The position numbers were made by a program, and so were the translations under genes. 64,000 nt of DNA from Phaeodactylum tricornutum CCAP 1055/1 (Eukaryota; Bacillariophyta; Bacillariophyceae; Surirellales; Neidiaceae), in the NCBI RefSeq assembly GCF_000150955.2, contig NW_002238035.1:62001-126000 (forward strand), read 5' to 3'. The stretch's first letter is position 1, and each line of letters starts with the position of its first letter. This document shows positions 1-10,383 of the stretch, one piece after another. The notes under the pieces were generated by a model. The model had not been told where the DNA came from and made no database searches. It saw nothing but the letters and a program-made list of their open reading frames with translations.

Positions 1-576
1 AGCGATTCCCACACCACCACGACAACGACCGACATGTTTGGCGGCATGAGTTTGAAAGTCAGTGAAGGAGGCGGAGCGGAGCCGGCGACACCCCACGACC
101 CCGCGGAAGAGTTGGCCGCCGTGCACACAAACGGCTCGGCGTTTGGATTCATCAACAGCAGTAGCAGCAACTCCTCCAAGGCGGGTGGAGAATCGAATCT
201 GACTACTACCCAGCCATCGTTCGATCCGCTTTCACAAGCCTCACCAACTCTGGCACAGAAAAAGGCCATGCAAATGAGTCCGGAACAAATGCAAGCCGTG
301 GCCTACCAACAAATGATGATGCAACAACAGTACCAACAAATGCAAATGGCCATGGCTATGCAACACGGTGGCGTGGGGATGCCCCACAAGGGGGGGATGC
401 CCATGCAGCGCATGTCGTCGGGTGGGAGTATGTCCCACACGGGCGCAGGTGGCTTACCCATGCCGGTGGCTGGTGGCGGCATGCGCTTGTCCATGGGTGC
501 TCCGCTCCGACCCCAACGCGTAGCGGACAACAAGTTTGATTTTGTTAAGGATGCCATGAATGCGAGTAAGAAGTAA
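1..576 (+). CDS. C-terminal part of a Gln/Met-rich protein (5' end outside window)
   Basis: The frame is open from base 1 to a TAA at 574-576, so the start lies upstream and at least 191 residues are visible. The visible part is low complexity: a Ser/Asn stretch, then a Met/Gln-rich segment with runs of QQ and MMM, then a Gly/Met-rich stretch. It ends in a more ordinary, charged tail (NKFDFVKDAMNASKK). Short SAFGFI-like and FDFVKDAM-like motifs of this kind occur in trafficking proteins such as ArfGAP or ENTH family members, but that is only a resemblance. No catalytic domain is visible, so the function cannot be assigned from this fragment. Coding status is supported by the continuous frame and the biased but protein-like composition. 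Confidence 0.6.
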   Translation, partial: SDSHTTTTTTDMFGGMSLKVSEGGGAEPATPHDPAEELAAVHTNGSAFGFINSSSSNSSKAGGESNLTTTQPSFDPLSQASPTLAQKKAMQMSPEQMQAVAYQQMMMQQQYQQMQMAMAMQHGGVGMPHKGGMPMQRMSSGGSMSHTGAGGLPMPVAGGGMRLSMGAPLRPQRVADNKFDFVKDAMNASKK

Positions 577-989
577 GTAATTACACACACCGTATTCACA
601 TCAAATACAACACGAAAAGGAGGTAAAAAAACTGTTTTACAAACGCGAGGTCGGACAATCCGGTTATGACCACCCGGATGTATACCTGTCCATCGTTACT
701 CTTCTATTGACTGTGAGGTACTCATAATAGTGGTTCTGGTAGTGCGATGTGTGCGCCCGTGTTCGGTACTAGCCACGAGTATCGGAACGGCAACATACAC
801 GAGACGCTAAACCGAATGAGCGCGAAGCCACGAGGTGGGAACCACAAATTAGATAACCAAGGAGGTCTTTCATCCGTTTTTTTTAGAGACTGTTCAAAGT
901 TGCCTTTGCCGAACATTTAAAGTCGTTGCTGGATAATCTTTTTCAAACTAGGTTTGCAAATCTCGCAGATTCTCATTTTTGTGAATAAA
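577..989. other. Intergenic region
   Basis: It lies between the upstream stop and the TLC-domain gene, and probably holds the 3' UTR of the former and the promoter of the latter. I see a short T-run near 877-884 and no convincing reading frame, RNA gene or repeat. Confidence 0.5.
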
Positions 990-1895
990 ATGGGTCGCCG
1001 CCGTGTTTCCTTCGCAGACGACTCCAGTATCCCGGCCCTTTGTCGGTTTTGGGGGAACCTGTCTCAGTCGTTGCCCTGTATTCAAGTGTTCGGTCTCGAC
1101 ATTGCCTTGACGCTCTGTAGCATCGTTTTCTTGGCGTGTGTTCGTGTCGCGGCGGAATACACGCTGATCCACAAGTTTGGCTGGCCCCTCAACGACGACG
1201 GCCGAGGCACCACGCAATGGGCCTCGGCTTCCTTGGCAGCCATCTTGCATTCCATCAACCTATGTTTTGCTTTGTGGGCATGCTTACGTTCGCAACCCTA
1301 TCAACCGTCTCAAAAAATGTCGGAGGCCCCGGAATGGTGGCAAGAATCCGTGACGGCTTTGTTGCAGTTTTGTACCGGCTACATGGTGTACGACTCGGTT
1401 TGTAATATTCTGATTCCCAAATGGGGGCATCTCAACCTGGAAGATCTCCTTTTCTTCGGACACCACCTAATAACGACCTTTTACATGACTTCGACACGAG
1501 TATACGCAGCGGGGCACTTTTCCGCCATGGCCTGCATGTTTCTCGGGGAATCCACCAATCCATTGCAAAACGGTTACCTCATTGCCGAAGCCGCCATGAA
1601 GTTGGATTGCTGCAACGGTGATCGCATGGCCTTGTTCTATACCGTCATTCAGTTCCTTTTTGCCTCGTGCTATTGCGTAATGCGCGCCATTGTCTGCCCG
1701 CTCGTGGCGGTGCACGTGACGTACGACTTTTGGACTTTTGGACGGGCCCACCTACCCAAGACCTTGTTGGCGCTGTGGACGGTGCTCATTTGGGCCATTT
1801 TGATCGGTAGTATTCCGTGGATTGTGGATTGTTGGAGTATGCTCACGCCGTATTTACCGGAAAGTATAAGGCAGAGCGTGGGCAGTGAACTGTGA
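990..1895 (+). CDS. TLC (TRAM/LAG1/CLN8) domain membrane protein
   Basis: A 301-residue multi-pass membrane protein with about six or seven hydrophobic segments. A His pair in FFGHHLITTFYM (H158-H159) and the later GESTNPLQN motif are the two hallmarks of the TLC domain, found in ceramide synthases, TRAM and the TMEM56/TLCD group. The length and lack of a homeobox-like N-terminus fit the small TLCD-type proteins rather than a full ceramide synthase. The substrate is unknown; the family acts in lipid synthesis or membrane lipid composition, usually in the ER or plasma membrane. The frame runs upstream to a TTG at 954, but the first ATG is at 990 (AAAATGGGT) and is chosen as start. It is convergent with the ABC transporter 101 bp downstream. 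Confidence 0.85.
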   Translation: MGRRRVSFADDSSIPALCRFWGNLSQSLPCIQVFGLDIALTLCSIVFLACVRVAAEYTLIHKFGWPLNDDGRGTTQWASASLAAILHSINLCFALWACLRSQPYQPSQKMSEAPEWWQESVTALLQFCTGYMVYDSVCNILIPKWGHLNLEDLLFFGHHLITTFYMTSTRVYAAGHFSAMACMFLGESTNPLQNGYLIAEAAMKLDCCNGDRMALFYTVIQFLFASCYCVMRAIVCPLVAVHVTYDFWTFGRAHLPKTLLALWTVLIWAILIGSIPWIVDCWSMLTPYLPESIRQSVGSEL

Positions 1896-1996
1896 TTCAC
1901 ACTGTGATCCATGGCGCGTGGCTAGCTATAATATCTAGAAGTATCTGTAAGGTGATGTGTGAATGCGGCTTTTACCCGTAGATGGAGAATTATGTA

Positions 1997-4708
1997 CTAT
2001 TCGGGCAAGATCCCGGTATTGCCAGCCCGTCCCACCATCTTGCGATACAAACCTGAACGTAGTTGCAGGAGTTCAACATGTGTGCCCTTTTCGACTACCT
2101 TGCCCTGATCAATGACGGCAATCTGGTCGGCATTGCGGACCGTACGGAGTCGATGTGCCACGACAACGGTCGTCATGTTGCCCTTTTCCAATAACCGATC
2201 CAGGGCGTCTTGTACAATTTGTTCCGAGGCCGCATCCAACGCCGACGTGGCTTCGTCGAGCAGCAAAAGAGATGGCTTCTGCACCATCGCGCGAGCAATG
2301 GCGATCCGCTGCAATTGTCCACCCGACAGTTGTACACCACGTTCGCCAACACCCGTATCGTACCCTTGAGGAAAACTACGGATAAATGCATCGGCGTGCG
2401 CGAGTTTCGCCGCCCGAACGGCATCTTCACGAGTTGCGTGAGGCGCACCGTAAACAATGTTTTGCCAGATGGAATCGTCAAACAACACAGGATCCTGCGT
2501 GACCACCCCAATATGACGACGGTGGGCTTCCAAGTCCAGACGGCGTAAATCTTGACCGTTGACAACAATGCTTCCAGCATTCGGATCGTAAAAACGCTGA
2601 AGCAGATTCACTATGGTGGACTTGCCGCAGCCAGATGAACCGACCAACGCCAAAGTCTGGCCCTGCTCAATTTCCAAGTCCAAGTGATTAAGAACCAAGT
2701 GATCCGGACGCGTGGGATAGCGGAACGATACTTGTTCAAACCTGACGTTATACTGATTCGCCTGACTCCGTGATCTTCGCCGTGGACCACCAGTCGTTGT
2801 CGTATCATCATCACGCTCGCCGGTGGAGAAGAGTTGGACCGCGGTAGACCCAGTAGCTGGTGCCGGTGGCCGACGGTCGAGCAAGGCGAAGACTTTATCG
2901 CCGGCGCCAGAACTCTTAATGAGTGAACTGAAGGACCGAAACAGATTTAGCGTTTCGTTCTGTAGTTGTCCTTGATAAAGCATAAAGGCCAATAAGACTT
3001 CTGGTGCCAGGCGATGCTGGGCAATCAGGTTTGCTCCGATCCACAATAAAGACGACTGCACGATTGTGTTTATTAGAAACGTGGAGACGGCCATATAGTA
3101 GACACCGGTCATATACAGTTGCTTGATGTTCAGTTCGTACTGACGTTGAATTTTTCTTTCGTAACGAGCTTCTTCCTTGCTTTCGGCCGCGAATGCTATC
3201 ACGGTCCGTACGTTTGCCAAGGTTTCTTGAGCAACGGCGTTGGCATCAGCCAAGGCATCTTGTACTAATGTTGCGTTGCGACTCAGCCAATCGCCGTAAA
3301 ATTTGTTGATTATTCCAACCACCGGAACTATGCTCAGGGCACAGGCACCAAGTACAGGACTGCGGACTAACATGTAAATCGTGATCCCGACAATGCGCAC
3401 AACAGATTCGATACTGAAACGGAAAAACCACGTCAGGTCTCCGGCCATTTCGCTACAGTCCGAATTTAGCCGCGAGGCGAGTTCACCAGAACTTGTCGCG
3501 TCAAAAAAGGCCACATCCTGTCTCAGTAACACGCCCAGCAAGTCGACGCGGACACCACGAACAATACGCTGGTTGGCATATCCAAACAGAAAGACACACC
3601 AAAAGTCAAAAACAGCATCCAAGGTACCAAACAAGAATAGCCATGCTATCTCCGCTCGAGCCAGATGAAAGTTTCCCTGTGACAGGGCCGTCAGCGTCGT
3701 CGAAACGAAGTGTGGAATAGATAGGGAAAATGGGAGTCGAATCAATAAAACAAGACAGCCCGCATATAGATACACAACTTGGGGGCGAGCGAGTTGCAAA
3801 AGTCGGCGCGTACCACGGAGACGACTGGTTGGCATTTCCGTCGATGACTCGGATTCTTCTGAAGTTGAAGCCACAACAGAAGGAAGCAAGGCCATTGTCA
3901 GCGGCGCTTCTTCGTCGTGATCACCTTCCATAAGCTGATAATCTGTCGCGTTTCCTGTCTTGTCCCCATTGCGTTCGTCGCAGGCCGAAACCTTGGAATC
4001 GGTACCACTTGTTTGACTTTGCACCCTGGTGGACGAATCGTCTCGTGTAGGCAGCAGGGGCTCGTTGTCGGCCTCCCATCCTTCTCTTTCTTCCACAGGC
4101 TGAATGAATGCAGCGTCAATCCCTTCTTCAGTTGCAGCCTGGGCCTCAGTGGACGCGGTGGCCGTAGTTGCAGGCCAAAACGATATCATCAAACTCGCAC
4201 TCGACAACATGAATACCAAGATTCCCATGATACGTAGGATCCTTCCATCCGGTGAGCTCCGATTTGTAAGAGTTTGAAAGAACGAAAGCACCACGAGAAT
4301 TAAGCCGATCCAGCTGCTGGATACGGCTGCCGCCCGCGCCATGGTCATCGACACACATGTAGTGTAGTGTTGGTGATGCCGCTTCCACCCATTCCAACAA
4401 TCGACACATAAAGGACTTAGCAAGAATAGGTTCGCAACGACTTGAGAAATAAGAATGCCGCCTGTCCAAGCTCCTCCTTGCGTGAGACTGTATTGGTCGC
4501 ATTTTGAATCATTGTTGCTGTTTGGTAGATAGTGGAGCGCGTCGACAAGAAACAGGTATACACCCATTCCCAGCAGAAGGCAATTGGCTATCAAGGCCCA
4601 CGTGAGGGTGCCTAGAACTTGTCGATGCGTCATGTTCCGCTCGGCTGGTTCTTCGTTCGGAGACGCCGCTGGAATGGTATTCACTGCCAACTCCATGGTG
4701 GTGCACAT
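1997..4708 (-). CDS. ABC half transporter, ABCB subfamily (TAP/TAPL-like)
   Basis: A 903-residue half transporter. An N-terminal block of about four hydrophobic helices (residues ~30-190) resembles the TMD0 of TAP and TAPL. A polar acidic linker follows, then the six-helix ABC exporter domain (~310-620). The nucleotide-binding domain is complete: Walker A GSSGCGKST near 690, signature LSGGQLQR near 792, Walker B LLLLDEATSALD near 815, and the H-loop VVAHRL near 848. One NBD means it must work as a dimer. In this family the cargo is peptides or lipids, and TAPL acts in lysosomes; the cargo here cannot be read from sequence. The ATG at 4708 is taken, with a second in-frame ATG four codons on (4696). 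The upstream gap is shared with the mTERF gene on the other strand. Confidence 0.9.
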   Translation of the reverse strand: MCTTMELAVNTIPAASPNEEPAERNMTHRQVLGTLTWALIANCLLLGMGVYLFLVDALHYLPNSNNDSKCDQYSLTQGGAWTGGILISQVVANLFLLSPLCVDCWNGWKRHHQHYTTCVSMTMARAAAVSSSWIGLILVVLSFFQTLTNRSSPDGRILRIMGILVFMLSSASLMISFWPATTATASTEAQAATEEGIDAAFIQPVEEREGWEADNEPLLPTRDDSSTRVQSQTSGTDSKVSACDERNGDKTGNATDYQLMEGDHDEEAPLTMALLPSVVASTSEESESSTEMPTSRLRGTRRLLQLARPQVVYLYAGCLVLLIRLPFSLSIPHFVSTTLTALSQGNFHLARAEIAWLFLFGTLDAVFDFWCVFLFGYANQRIVRGVRVDLLGVLLRQDVAFFDATSSGELASRLNSDCSEMAGDLTWFFRFSIESVVRIVGITIYMLVRSPVLGACALSIVPVVGIINKFYGDWLSRNATLVQDALADANAVAQETLANVRTVIAFAAESKEEARYERKIQRQYELNIKQLYMTGVYYMAVSTFLINTIVQSSLLWIGANLIAQHRLAPEVLLAFMLYQGQLQNETLNLFRSFSSLIKSSGAGDKVFALLDRRPPAPATGSTAVQLFSTGERDDDTTTTGGPRRRSRSQANQYNVRFEQVSFRYPTRPDHLVLNHLDLEIEQGQTLALVGSSGCGKSTIVNLLQRFYDPNAGSIVVNGQDLRRLDLEAHRRHIGVVTQDPVLFDDSIWQNIVYGAPHATREDAVRAAKLAHADAFIRSFPQGYDTGVGERGVQLSGGQLQRIAIARAMVQKPSLLLLDEATSALDAASEQIVQDALDRLLEKGNMTTVVVAHRLRTVRNADQIAVIDQGKVVEKGTHVELLQLRSGLYRKMVGRAGNTGILPE

Positions 4709-5060
4709 TCCTCGTAGAATGCGGTCGATTTGTAGTCGGTAGTTTACGACATCTGATTATGTATCACGAATTCGTTCTTGGAATTTGTGCATGCCAATCT
4801 AGATTTTACAGGTAGAGCGATGTCACATTAGTGCATAGTATTATACAAACGATTCGTCATCCTTTATATAGAGAGATATCATCAACGACGTTCCATTCAC
4901 GAGGTTTCGGGAATGAGTGACGATCGCCCGAGTACGATACGGCTTCCTGAACAGGCTACACCATGGTGTGAGGGTGATGATTAGATGCAAGTCTCGCCAA
5001 CGCACACACACACACACACACGGTACAAGCATCTCTGCACATCCAAAGCCACTGCCGTAA
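4709..5060. promoter_or_regulatory. Divergent promoter region with a CA microsatellite
   Basis: This 352-bp gap separates the divergent ABC transporter and mTERF genes, so it must hold both 5' UTRs and promoters. A (CA)n run lies at about 5003-5021. No TATA box or known operator is clear. Confidence 0.5.
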
Positions 5061-8000
5061 ATGCGCCATAGAAATGGCTTCCTCTCCGTTATGCCCACTT
5101 TCGCTTATTTTCCTACAGAGCAACAACTTCCTAGCCGTTCCCCGTCTTTTCAAACACGCTCTTCCTTCTTCATATCCAAGAACATGAGGACTAGACGCTG
5201 CGAAATCAGAGAAAGATCCTATCGGACAACTTTGTGGATGATTTCGGTAGTATTGATGATGACTCCTATCATCTCGAATACCAGAGCGTGCCGTTCGAGT
5301 CAAGGCTCCGCCGACAGTAGCTTCTTCTGTGAAGGATTTTCGTTGACATCTCCTGTTGCGTTTTACAGTCAACCACGACGATCTTTTCGGGACGTCACAA
5401 CGCTTCCTCAGTCGGCAGTCATACTTTTCTATGCAAGCCCAAAACCCGGCAATCTGGCAGGAGCGTTCCAGAATTTCACGTTGGAATATTCTACGAACTT
5501 TCATCGACACGTTGTCAGAGATGCGGCTACCGGGGATGTTTTGGAAAGTTTCGCCTGGTTAGAGGAAGCACTCGACAAGTACTCTACAAGTCTGACTTTG
5601 CTGCCGCTGACCATAAGGCTGCAAGACGAGACTTGCAACACGACGATGAAGTATCCTACTGACGGGCAGCCTGATGAAGAAGAGTACAGTGATCCTTGGA
5701 TGCTGGTTGCTGGCGGTGGACTCAACGAGTTTAATGCGTACCCGATAAACACGAACACCTTAGGTTTCGACCTCAATCTCAAAGCAATTAGTGGGGTTCT
5801 TCAATCACGACTTAAATGGTTTCCCTCACAAGTAGACAATTTACTGAGAGCTTTTCCCATTGTCAAGGTCTGGCCTGCAATGCTGTTGGCGGAACGGATT
5901 GATTTCATGCTAGCACCGTTTCCACAGCCGGATGTTTTTGCCCGAGCTGATGGTCTATCCTTCACTTGCGACTGGCCGCAACAATTTTACGTGTATGGTT
6001 TAGGAGCCGGAATGTCGGTAGCACAGGTTTCGCACGCTTTGCAGATATTGCCGGACGTATTTCTCCGATCCTGTGTTTTTGACGTTCGCGCCACAACGCA
6101 TCCTATTTTGCCCTTTCTGTACACTCAAACTCCAGCCGTGGTGCTACAGATGGCTACAGCACAGCTTGAATATTTACAAGGCGCAGCGGCTGTGGATGTA
6201 GCAGCTTACGCCTATTTTCACTGGAAGGGGTGGGAATGGCAACAGTGCCGAGCTTGCTTGCAAGCCTTGCCCATGACGGTTAGCTGCTCCTCTGAACCAA
6301 GTTGGGAATTGTACGAAAAAGCCGGTTTCATACGCAAACAATTGCTTTTGGCAAGTATGTGGTACTTGCGCATGCGACTGCACCTGGGACCCCACGAGAT
6401 TTTGGCAATGATAAAGACGCATTCGAGACTATCGAGTTATCCGATGGCCCAATTAAAACGTTCTTTGGACAACTTGCAATCTTCGTTGCGACTCTCATCT
6501 CCAGTGTTGCAGTCGTTGGTATTGAGAATGCCGAGTCTGCTGGGAATGTCGATATCGGGATTGGACAATCGGATTCAATTTTGGACTCAACAAGTTGGAT
6601 TGACGCTTGAGCAGGTACGAGACGTGGCAGGGCGCCAACCGGCACTGCTTCAATACAGTACGCAGCGCAATTTGGAAGCGAAACTAGATTTTTTTGTGAA
6701 TGATTTGAAAATATCGCCTACATCTTTAGCAAAGATCACATTGAAAGAGCCGCAATTATGGGGACGATCACTGGAAGGGCATTTGAAGCCAATGTCGGAG
6801 TCGTTTGAAGACTTTTTCGACGGACAATTCGTTCCTGCGGATTTCGGTGCCATGCTTAGTCAAGCCCCGGAACTCGGCCGGTGTCATTGGCAAGGCAATT
6901 TGGAAAAGAAACTGAGATTTTTGCAAGCCAGACTGGATCTCCGTCCCGACGAGCTTAGAGCAATGGTGCAACGGACGCCACGTGTTCTTATGCAAAGTTT
7001 GGAGGCTTCCTTGGAGCCCAAACTCCACCTGCTGGAAACCGTGTCGATTTCGGAAGGGCGCCAAGCTGTGCGTCAAAACCCATCACTGCTGTTGAACGGA
7101 CAGCAGGTTCTCAGATCTCGTTTGGAAAGGGCCGGAAACCGGACCGATGTATCTTTGGTTGACGCTCTGCAACAATCCAAAGTCGCTAACGCAGGGCGAC
7201 CCAAAAAGGTTGTTTGGTTATTGAGGGATGACGGTTCTACCGTTGACCGTCGATTCGCGGACATACAAGAAGCCGCGGATTTTGTTGGAGTCAGCAAGTC
7301 TCGTATGTACGTGGTCTTACGCAAGAATCAAATTTATCGTGGGCGACTTTTTGTTTACGCTACGGCGGATAGCTCGACAGCTACCATATCGCGTATGACA
7401 CCGCTGGTAAGCGGTACAAGTGTGACCACCACCGATGTCGTGACAACCACGTTGGCTCCTCCAGCTCATCCGAAAGTGACGAAAACTCCGACCGACAACA
7501 TTCGTCCATCAATACTCTCGAATGTGCAGCAAGCTCCAACAATATTGGGGACTAACGTGTCGCGGCCAACACACCACGAGCTGACAATATTCGTCGCGGG
7601 TCGGGCGTTTCCTCCCGAAAATACCATACGCGGTAGGCGGCGCTCTGGTGGCCTAGCAATCTGCGTTCCACAGTTTACAACGTTGCAATGGCGGCAAGTT
7701 TGTCAAGTGCTCTGGAAAGGCCAACGTTTGCGGCTTCTTCCCGACTCCAGAACTCTCTTGTTGGGGTATCCCTACACGCGACCGAGTCGGCCGCGTTGCA
7801 GCATGTACGCGTTTCGGGAAGCCTTGCGGGTGGCTCAGGTGTGGTGGGAGTGTACGAGTGCCTGTCGAGTGAGTCAAGGCCAGCCATGGTTACCGGGGAA
7901 GGTCCATATCGTCACCGAAGCCTCGTCCCGAATCGTGAACCTCGTTGGTAACCACACATCCATGCTGCGCTGGGGGAGTTTTGATCAGCGGCAAGCGTTT

Positions 8001-8273
8001 GTCTACGACGGTCCCGGTCCAACGCATCAGTACAATATTGACTTGTTGTACCCGTTGGCACGGACGTACTATCGTCTGGTGCACAACGGAGCCACGGTGA
8101 GTACCGAGGCAACGGGATCGGAGACCGTATCCCCAATAATTGGCAACGCTACCAACGTTTCGAACGCGACGAATGTGACCGTATCGGTAACGTGGGAACG
8201 TTCGTGGCAACCAGAAACTCAGCGGGTCGCCAAAGGAGCTCTTTTGGCGGCTCAACTCATGTATGGAGTCTAA
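5061..8273 (+). CDS. mTERF-repeat protein with NUMOD1-like and RNase H-like C-terminal regions
   Basis: A 1070-residue protein, far longer than usual mTERF proteins (about 300-600). Residues ~440-700 carry repeated mTERF-type helices: LRMPSLLGMS, AGRQPALLQY, LKEPQLWGRS, VQRTPRVLMQ and VRQNPSLLLN share the hydrophobic-x-P-x-hydrophobic core. mTERF proteins bind organellar DNA or RNA and act in transcription, splicing or ribosome assembly. After them, residues ~713-768 (DGSTVDRRFADIQEAADFVG, then the S-K-S-R-M turn) look like a NUMOD1 DNA-binding module. Residues ~840-1070 have the strand and helix order of an RNase H fold, without the usual acidic residues. The N-terminus is hydrophobic (VVLMMTPIIS), so organellar targeting is likely. 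The start could be 5061 or the in-frame ATG at 5184, which places the hydrophobic stretch nearer the N-terminus. Confidence 0.8.
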   Translation: MRHRNGFLSVMPTFAYFPTEQQLPSRSPSFQTRSSFFISKNMRTRRCEIRERSYRTTLWMISVVLMMTPIISNTRACRSSQGSADSSFFCEGFSLTSPVAFYSQPRRSFRDVTTLPQSAVILFYASPKPGNLAGAFQNFTLEYSTNFHRHVVRDAATGDVLESFAWLEEALDKYSTSLTLLPLTIRLQDETCNTTMKYPTDGQPDEEEYSDPWMLVAGGGLNEFNAYPINTNTLGFDLNLKAISGVLQSRLKWFPSQVDNLLRAFPIVKVWPAMLLAERIDFMLAPFPQPDVFARADGLSFTCDWPQQFYVYGLGAGMSVAQVSHALQILPDVFLRSCVFDVRATTHPILPFLYTQTPAVVLQMATAQLEYLQGAAAVDVAAYAYFHWKGWEWQQCRACLQALPMTVSCSSEPSWELYEKAGFIRKQLLLASMWYLRMRLHLGPHEILAMIKTHSRLSSYPMAQLKRSLDNLQSSLRLSSPVLQSLVLRMPSLLGMSISGLDNRIQFWTQQVGLTLEQVRDVAGRQPALLQYSTQRNLEAKLDFFVNDLKISPTSLAKITLKEPQLWGRSLEGHLKPMSESFEDFFDGQFVPADFGAMLSQAPELGRCHWQGNLEKKLRFLQARLDLRPDELRAMVQRTPRVLMQSLEASLEPKLHLLETVSISEGRQAVRQNPSLLLNGQQVLRSRLERAGNRTDVSLVDALQQSKVANAGRPKKVVWLLRDDGSTVDRRFADIQEAADFVGVSKSRMYVVLRKNQIYRGRLFVYATADSSTATISRMTPLVSGTSVTTTDVVTTTLAPPAHPKVTKTPTDNIRPSILSNVQQAPTILGTNVSRPTHHELTIFVAGRAFPPENTIRGRRRSGGLAICVPQFTTLQWRQVCQVLWKGQRLRLLPDSRTLLLGYPYTRPSRPRCSMYAFREALRVAQVWWECTSACRVSQGQPWLPGKVHIVTEASSRIVNLVGNHTSMLRWGSFDQRQAFVYDGPGPTHQYNIDLLYPLARTYYRLVHNGATVSTEATGSETVSPIIGNATNVSNATNVTVSVTWERSWQPETQRVAKGALLAAQLMYGV

Positions 8274-8582
8274 GCATACGTACAGTGTCTTATATTATTT
8301 CGAATAGTTTTACAGTTATAGCTGCCATTGGTATAAAAATGATTTGCTGTGGAGGTGTTTGGTAGCCGACGTTGACTTTTGTCGTTGCGAGTGGGAAAAA
8401 AGTCCCGGAAGCAATGACACTGGGGAGATGGACGTGTCACTGGACGAACGCCCGATCCGACCTTTCTAGGCCCCGGACTGCACCAAAGCTAGATTCGTTC
8501 CACCGTGGGCTTAAGCTATTAAACCATACTACAACAAAACAAGCTTGTTTCCAATTTGATATTTGTTGATTGAATTACTTTG
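8274..8582. other. Convergent intergenic region
   Basis: The gap between the 3' ends of the mTERF gene and eS27. It holds both 3' UTRs; nothing else was recognised. Confidence 0.5.
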
Positions 8583-8831
8583 TTAATCCCCTTTCTTTCG
8601 GTAGGAGCATCCTTCGGTCAGTCGGGCTTTGCCTCCGGTGGGTTCGCAAAGATGGACGTTGCAGCCGCTGCAGAGGACGACCGTCTGTGCGTGGCTAAAG
8701 ACGGTGGTAATTTGAAAGCATCCGGGACACTTAATGTCCATAAAGTAACTATTCGGGGTCTGCACGAGGCGCTTGAGCTTGTGCGTGTGGAGTTCCTGTT
8801 CGGGGCTGGGGTGTAGTAAATCGACCGGCAT
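8583..8831 (-). CDS. RPS27: 40S ribosomal protein eS27
   Basis: A complete 82-residue protein starting [13 protein letters not shown], almost the same length as animal RPS27 (84). The four zinc-binding cysteines are present as CPGC (C35, C38) and CSGC (C54, C57), followed by the conserved [18 protein letters not shown] stretch. It is a structural protein of the small cytosolic ribosomal subunit. The frame is uninterrupted by introns. The ATG at 8831 is the only sensible start because the family begins at this MP-DLLHPSP motif. It is convergent with the mTERF gene. Confidence 0.97.
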   Translation of the reverse strand: MPVDLLHPSPEQELHTHKLKRLVQTPNSYFMDIKCPGCFQITTVFSHAQTVVLCSGCNVHLCEPTGGKARLTEGCSYRKKGD

Positions 8832-10383
8832 GATAGAACACTAAAAATGTATAGCCAAAATGAAACAAGGTGATTCCACAATACCGCAAGTCTGTAAAGA
8901 GTGTAAAACCAAGCATGTGTGAGACAATGTTGTCCCGCAGTTCCTGTATATTGGTCCGACGCTTTTACGTGGTTGGGCGTGTTTGTGATGGATACTATCA
9001 GCCCCAGCGATACCCGCTCGTATCCCAATGGGATCACACCACACGTCTCGTAGCAACAGTACACGACGTCAAAGGCACATTGCAGTCACCTCGGTAGTAG
9101 TTCGGAACCAATTTCGTGCGCAAAAGGTCGTGCGATCCGGACCCACAGTATAGCGCGATGTTCGTGTAAAACTTTCGTCTACCCCGTCATCCTTCGCCTA
9201 CCGGTTTTCCGGAATGGAGACCAACGAACGAGAGAATGGATCGAAAGAGACACTACGTGCACACTTATACACTCATATATACACACACACACACTTATAC
9301 TCATGCACACTCTTATACACAATGCACAACACGAGAAACACAAAAAAACACATACCTCTCGAGTTGAATGCGTGGGGATATGTTGCGGTCAAGTTGGCCA
9401 GGTCCCGAGGTGGGTGGTCTGCGAGTCCACGCTGCGTTGCGCTGCGTGAGCCGTGTCGCGGTGGGGCTTCTCCCATCCCGCACGACGTTCCGTCGCGCGG
9501 ATCCATCGACCCCGCCGCGTAGAACTCGGTATCGCCACCACCACCACCACCACAAGCGTAGTAAGATGGTAAACGGTAACATTGGACGGCGCTGGTACGT
9601 CCGTCTAACCGACGAAAACGTCTATTTCGTCTGTCCGCCAGTCCGCTAGAGGGGGCCGTCGAATATGCCGACGACGGACAGATCCGAGGGAACCCTACCC
9701 TTCCAAGATGTTAAAGCACAACTCCTGGCGTAAAAGTCCTGGCGTGGACGGTGCTTCCCTATCCGATCGAGAACTTTCGTCACGCCGGCCCGTAGTAAAC
9801 ACGTCCAATATCGGAACCGGCCCGAAATAAGGCCTTGTCGCGACGGGCCGTAGTAGCGAAGCGTCCGGCAAGTCCGAGGGGCGGGGCGGGGAAGTCTTGT
9901 CGAGACGCCACCGAATTAGACCACTGTGCCATTCTTCCGCAATTGCCTTCGAGTCGGTGCGGCACTGACCGAAGCGAACTTCTCTCTTCGTACTGGATAC
10001 AAAATACTACTCGCGCTCGGGTCTCCCTATTCTCCACCTGCTGGGTTCGTCATTCCACTGTGCCGTGCCTGTCTTCTACTTCTGGTTGTTGACACACGGT
10101 AACCCGAACCAACACCCAAAAGGTACCGAAGTTTTGCCCTTCCTACTCCCCTGTGTACCTCGTGCCACTGTGGGAGAGAGTGGATGCTCCTGTCGTTCTC
10201 CAGGTGTACTACCAACACAGTCTAGATAGTAATATCACGGGACGACGCCGGTTCCGCATCGTTGCCGGAAACCATTCGGAGGCTATTGGCGACGATCGTT
10301 CCGAACGTTCGATTCCGGGCATCCCGTTCGAGTTCACAACAACACTAGCAACAATCATAGCCACGACACTGGATAGAGACCAC
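8832..10383. other. Long intergenic region with simple repeats
   Basis: About 1.55 kb without a supportable gene. It holds the eS27 promoter at the left and the channel promoter or 5' UTR at the right. Simple repeats are present: a CA run with flanking CACTTATAC units (about 9260-9315) and a CCA run (about 9535-9553). Two imperfect copies of a GGCC-CGTAGTA block occur near 9788 and 9846. Open frames here are composition artefacts with no recognisable domain. The frame of the channel gene stays open upstream to 10153, so a longer N-terminus cannot be excluded. Confidence 0.45.
9260..9315. repeat. CA-rich microsatellite
   Basis: An uninterrupted CA run (about 9280-9294) is flanked by CACTTATAC-like units on both sides, in the eS27/channel intergenic region. 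Confidence 0.7.

Noticed and set aside
9214-9649. Two overlapping plus-strand frames next to the CA and CCA repeats
   Set aside because: They translate simple repeats (TH and H runs) and lack any conserved segment.
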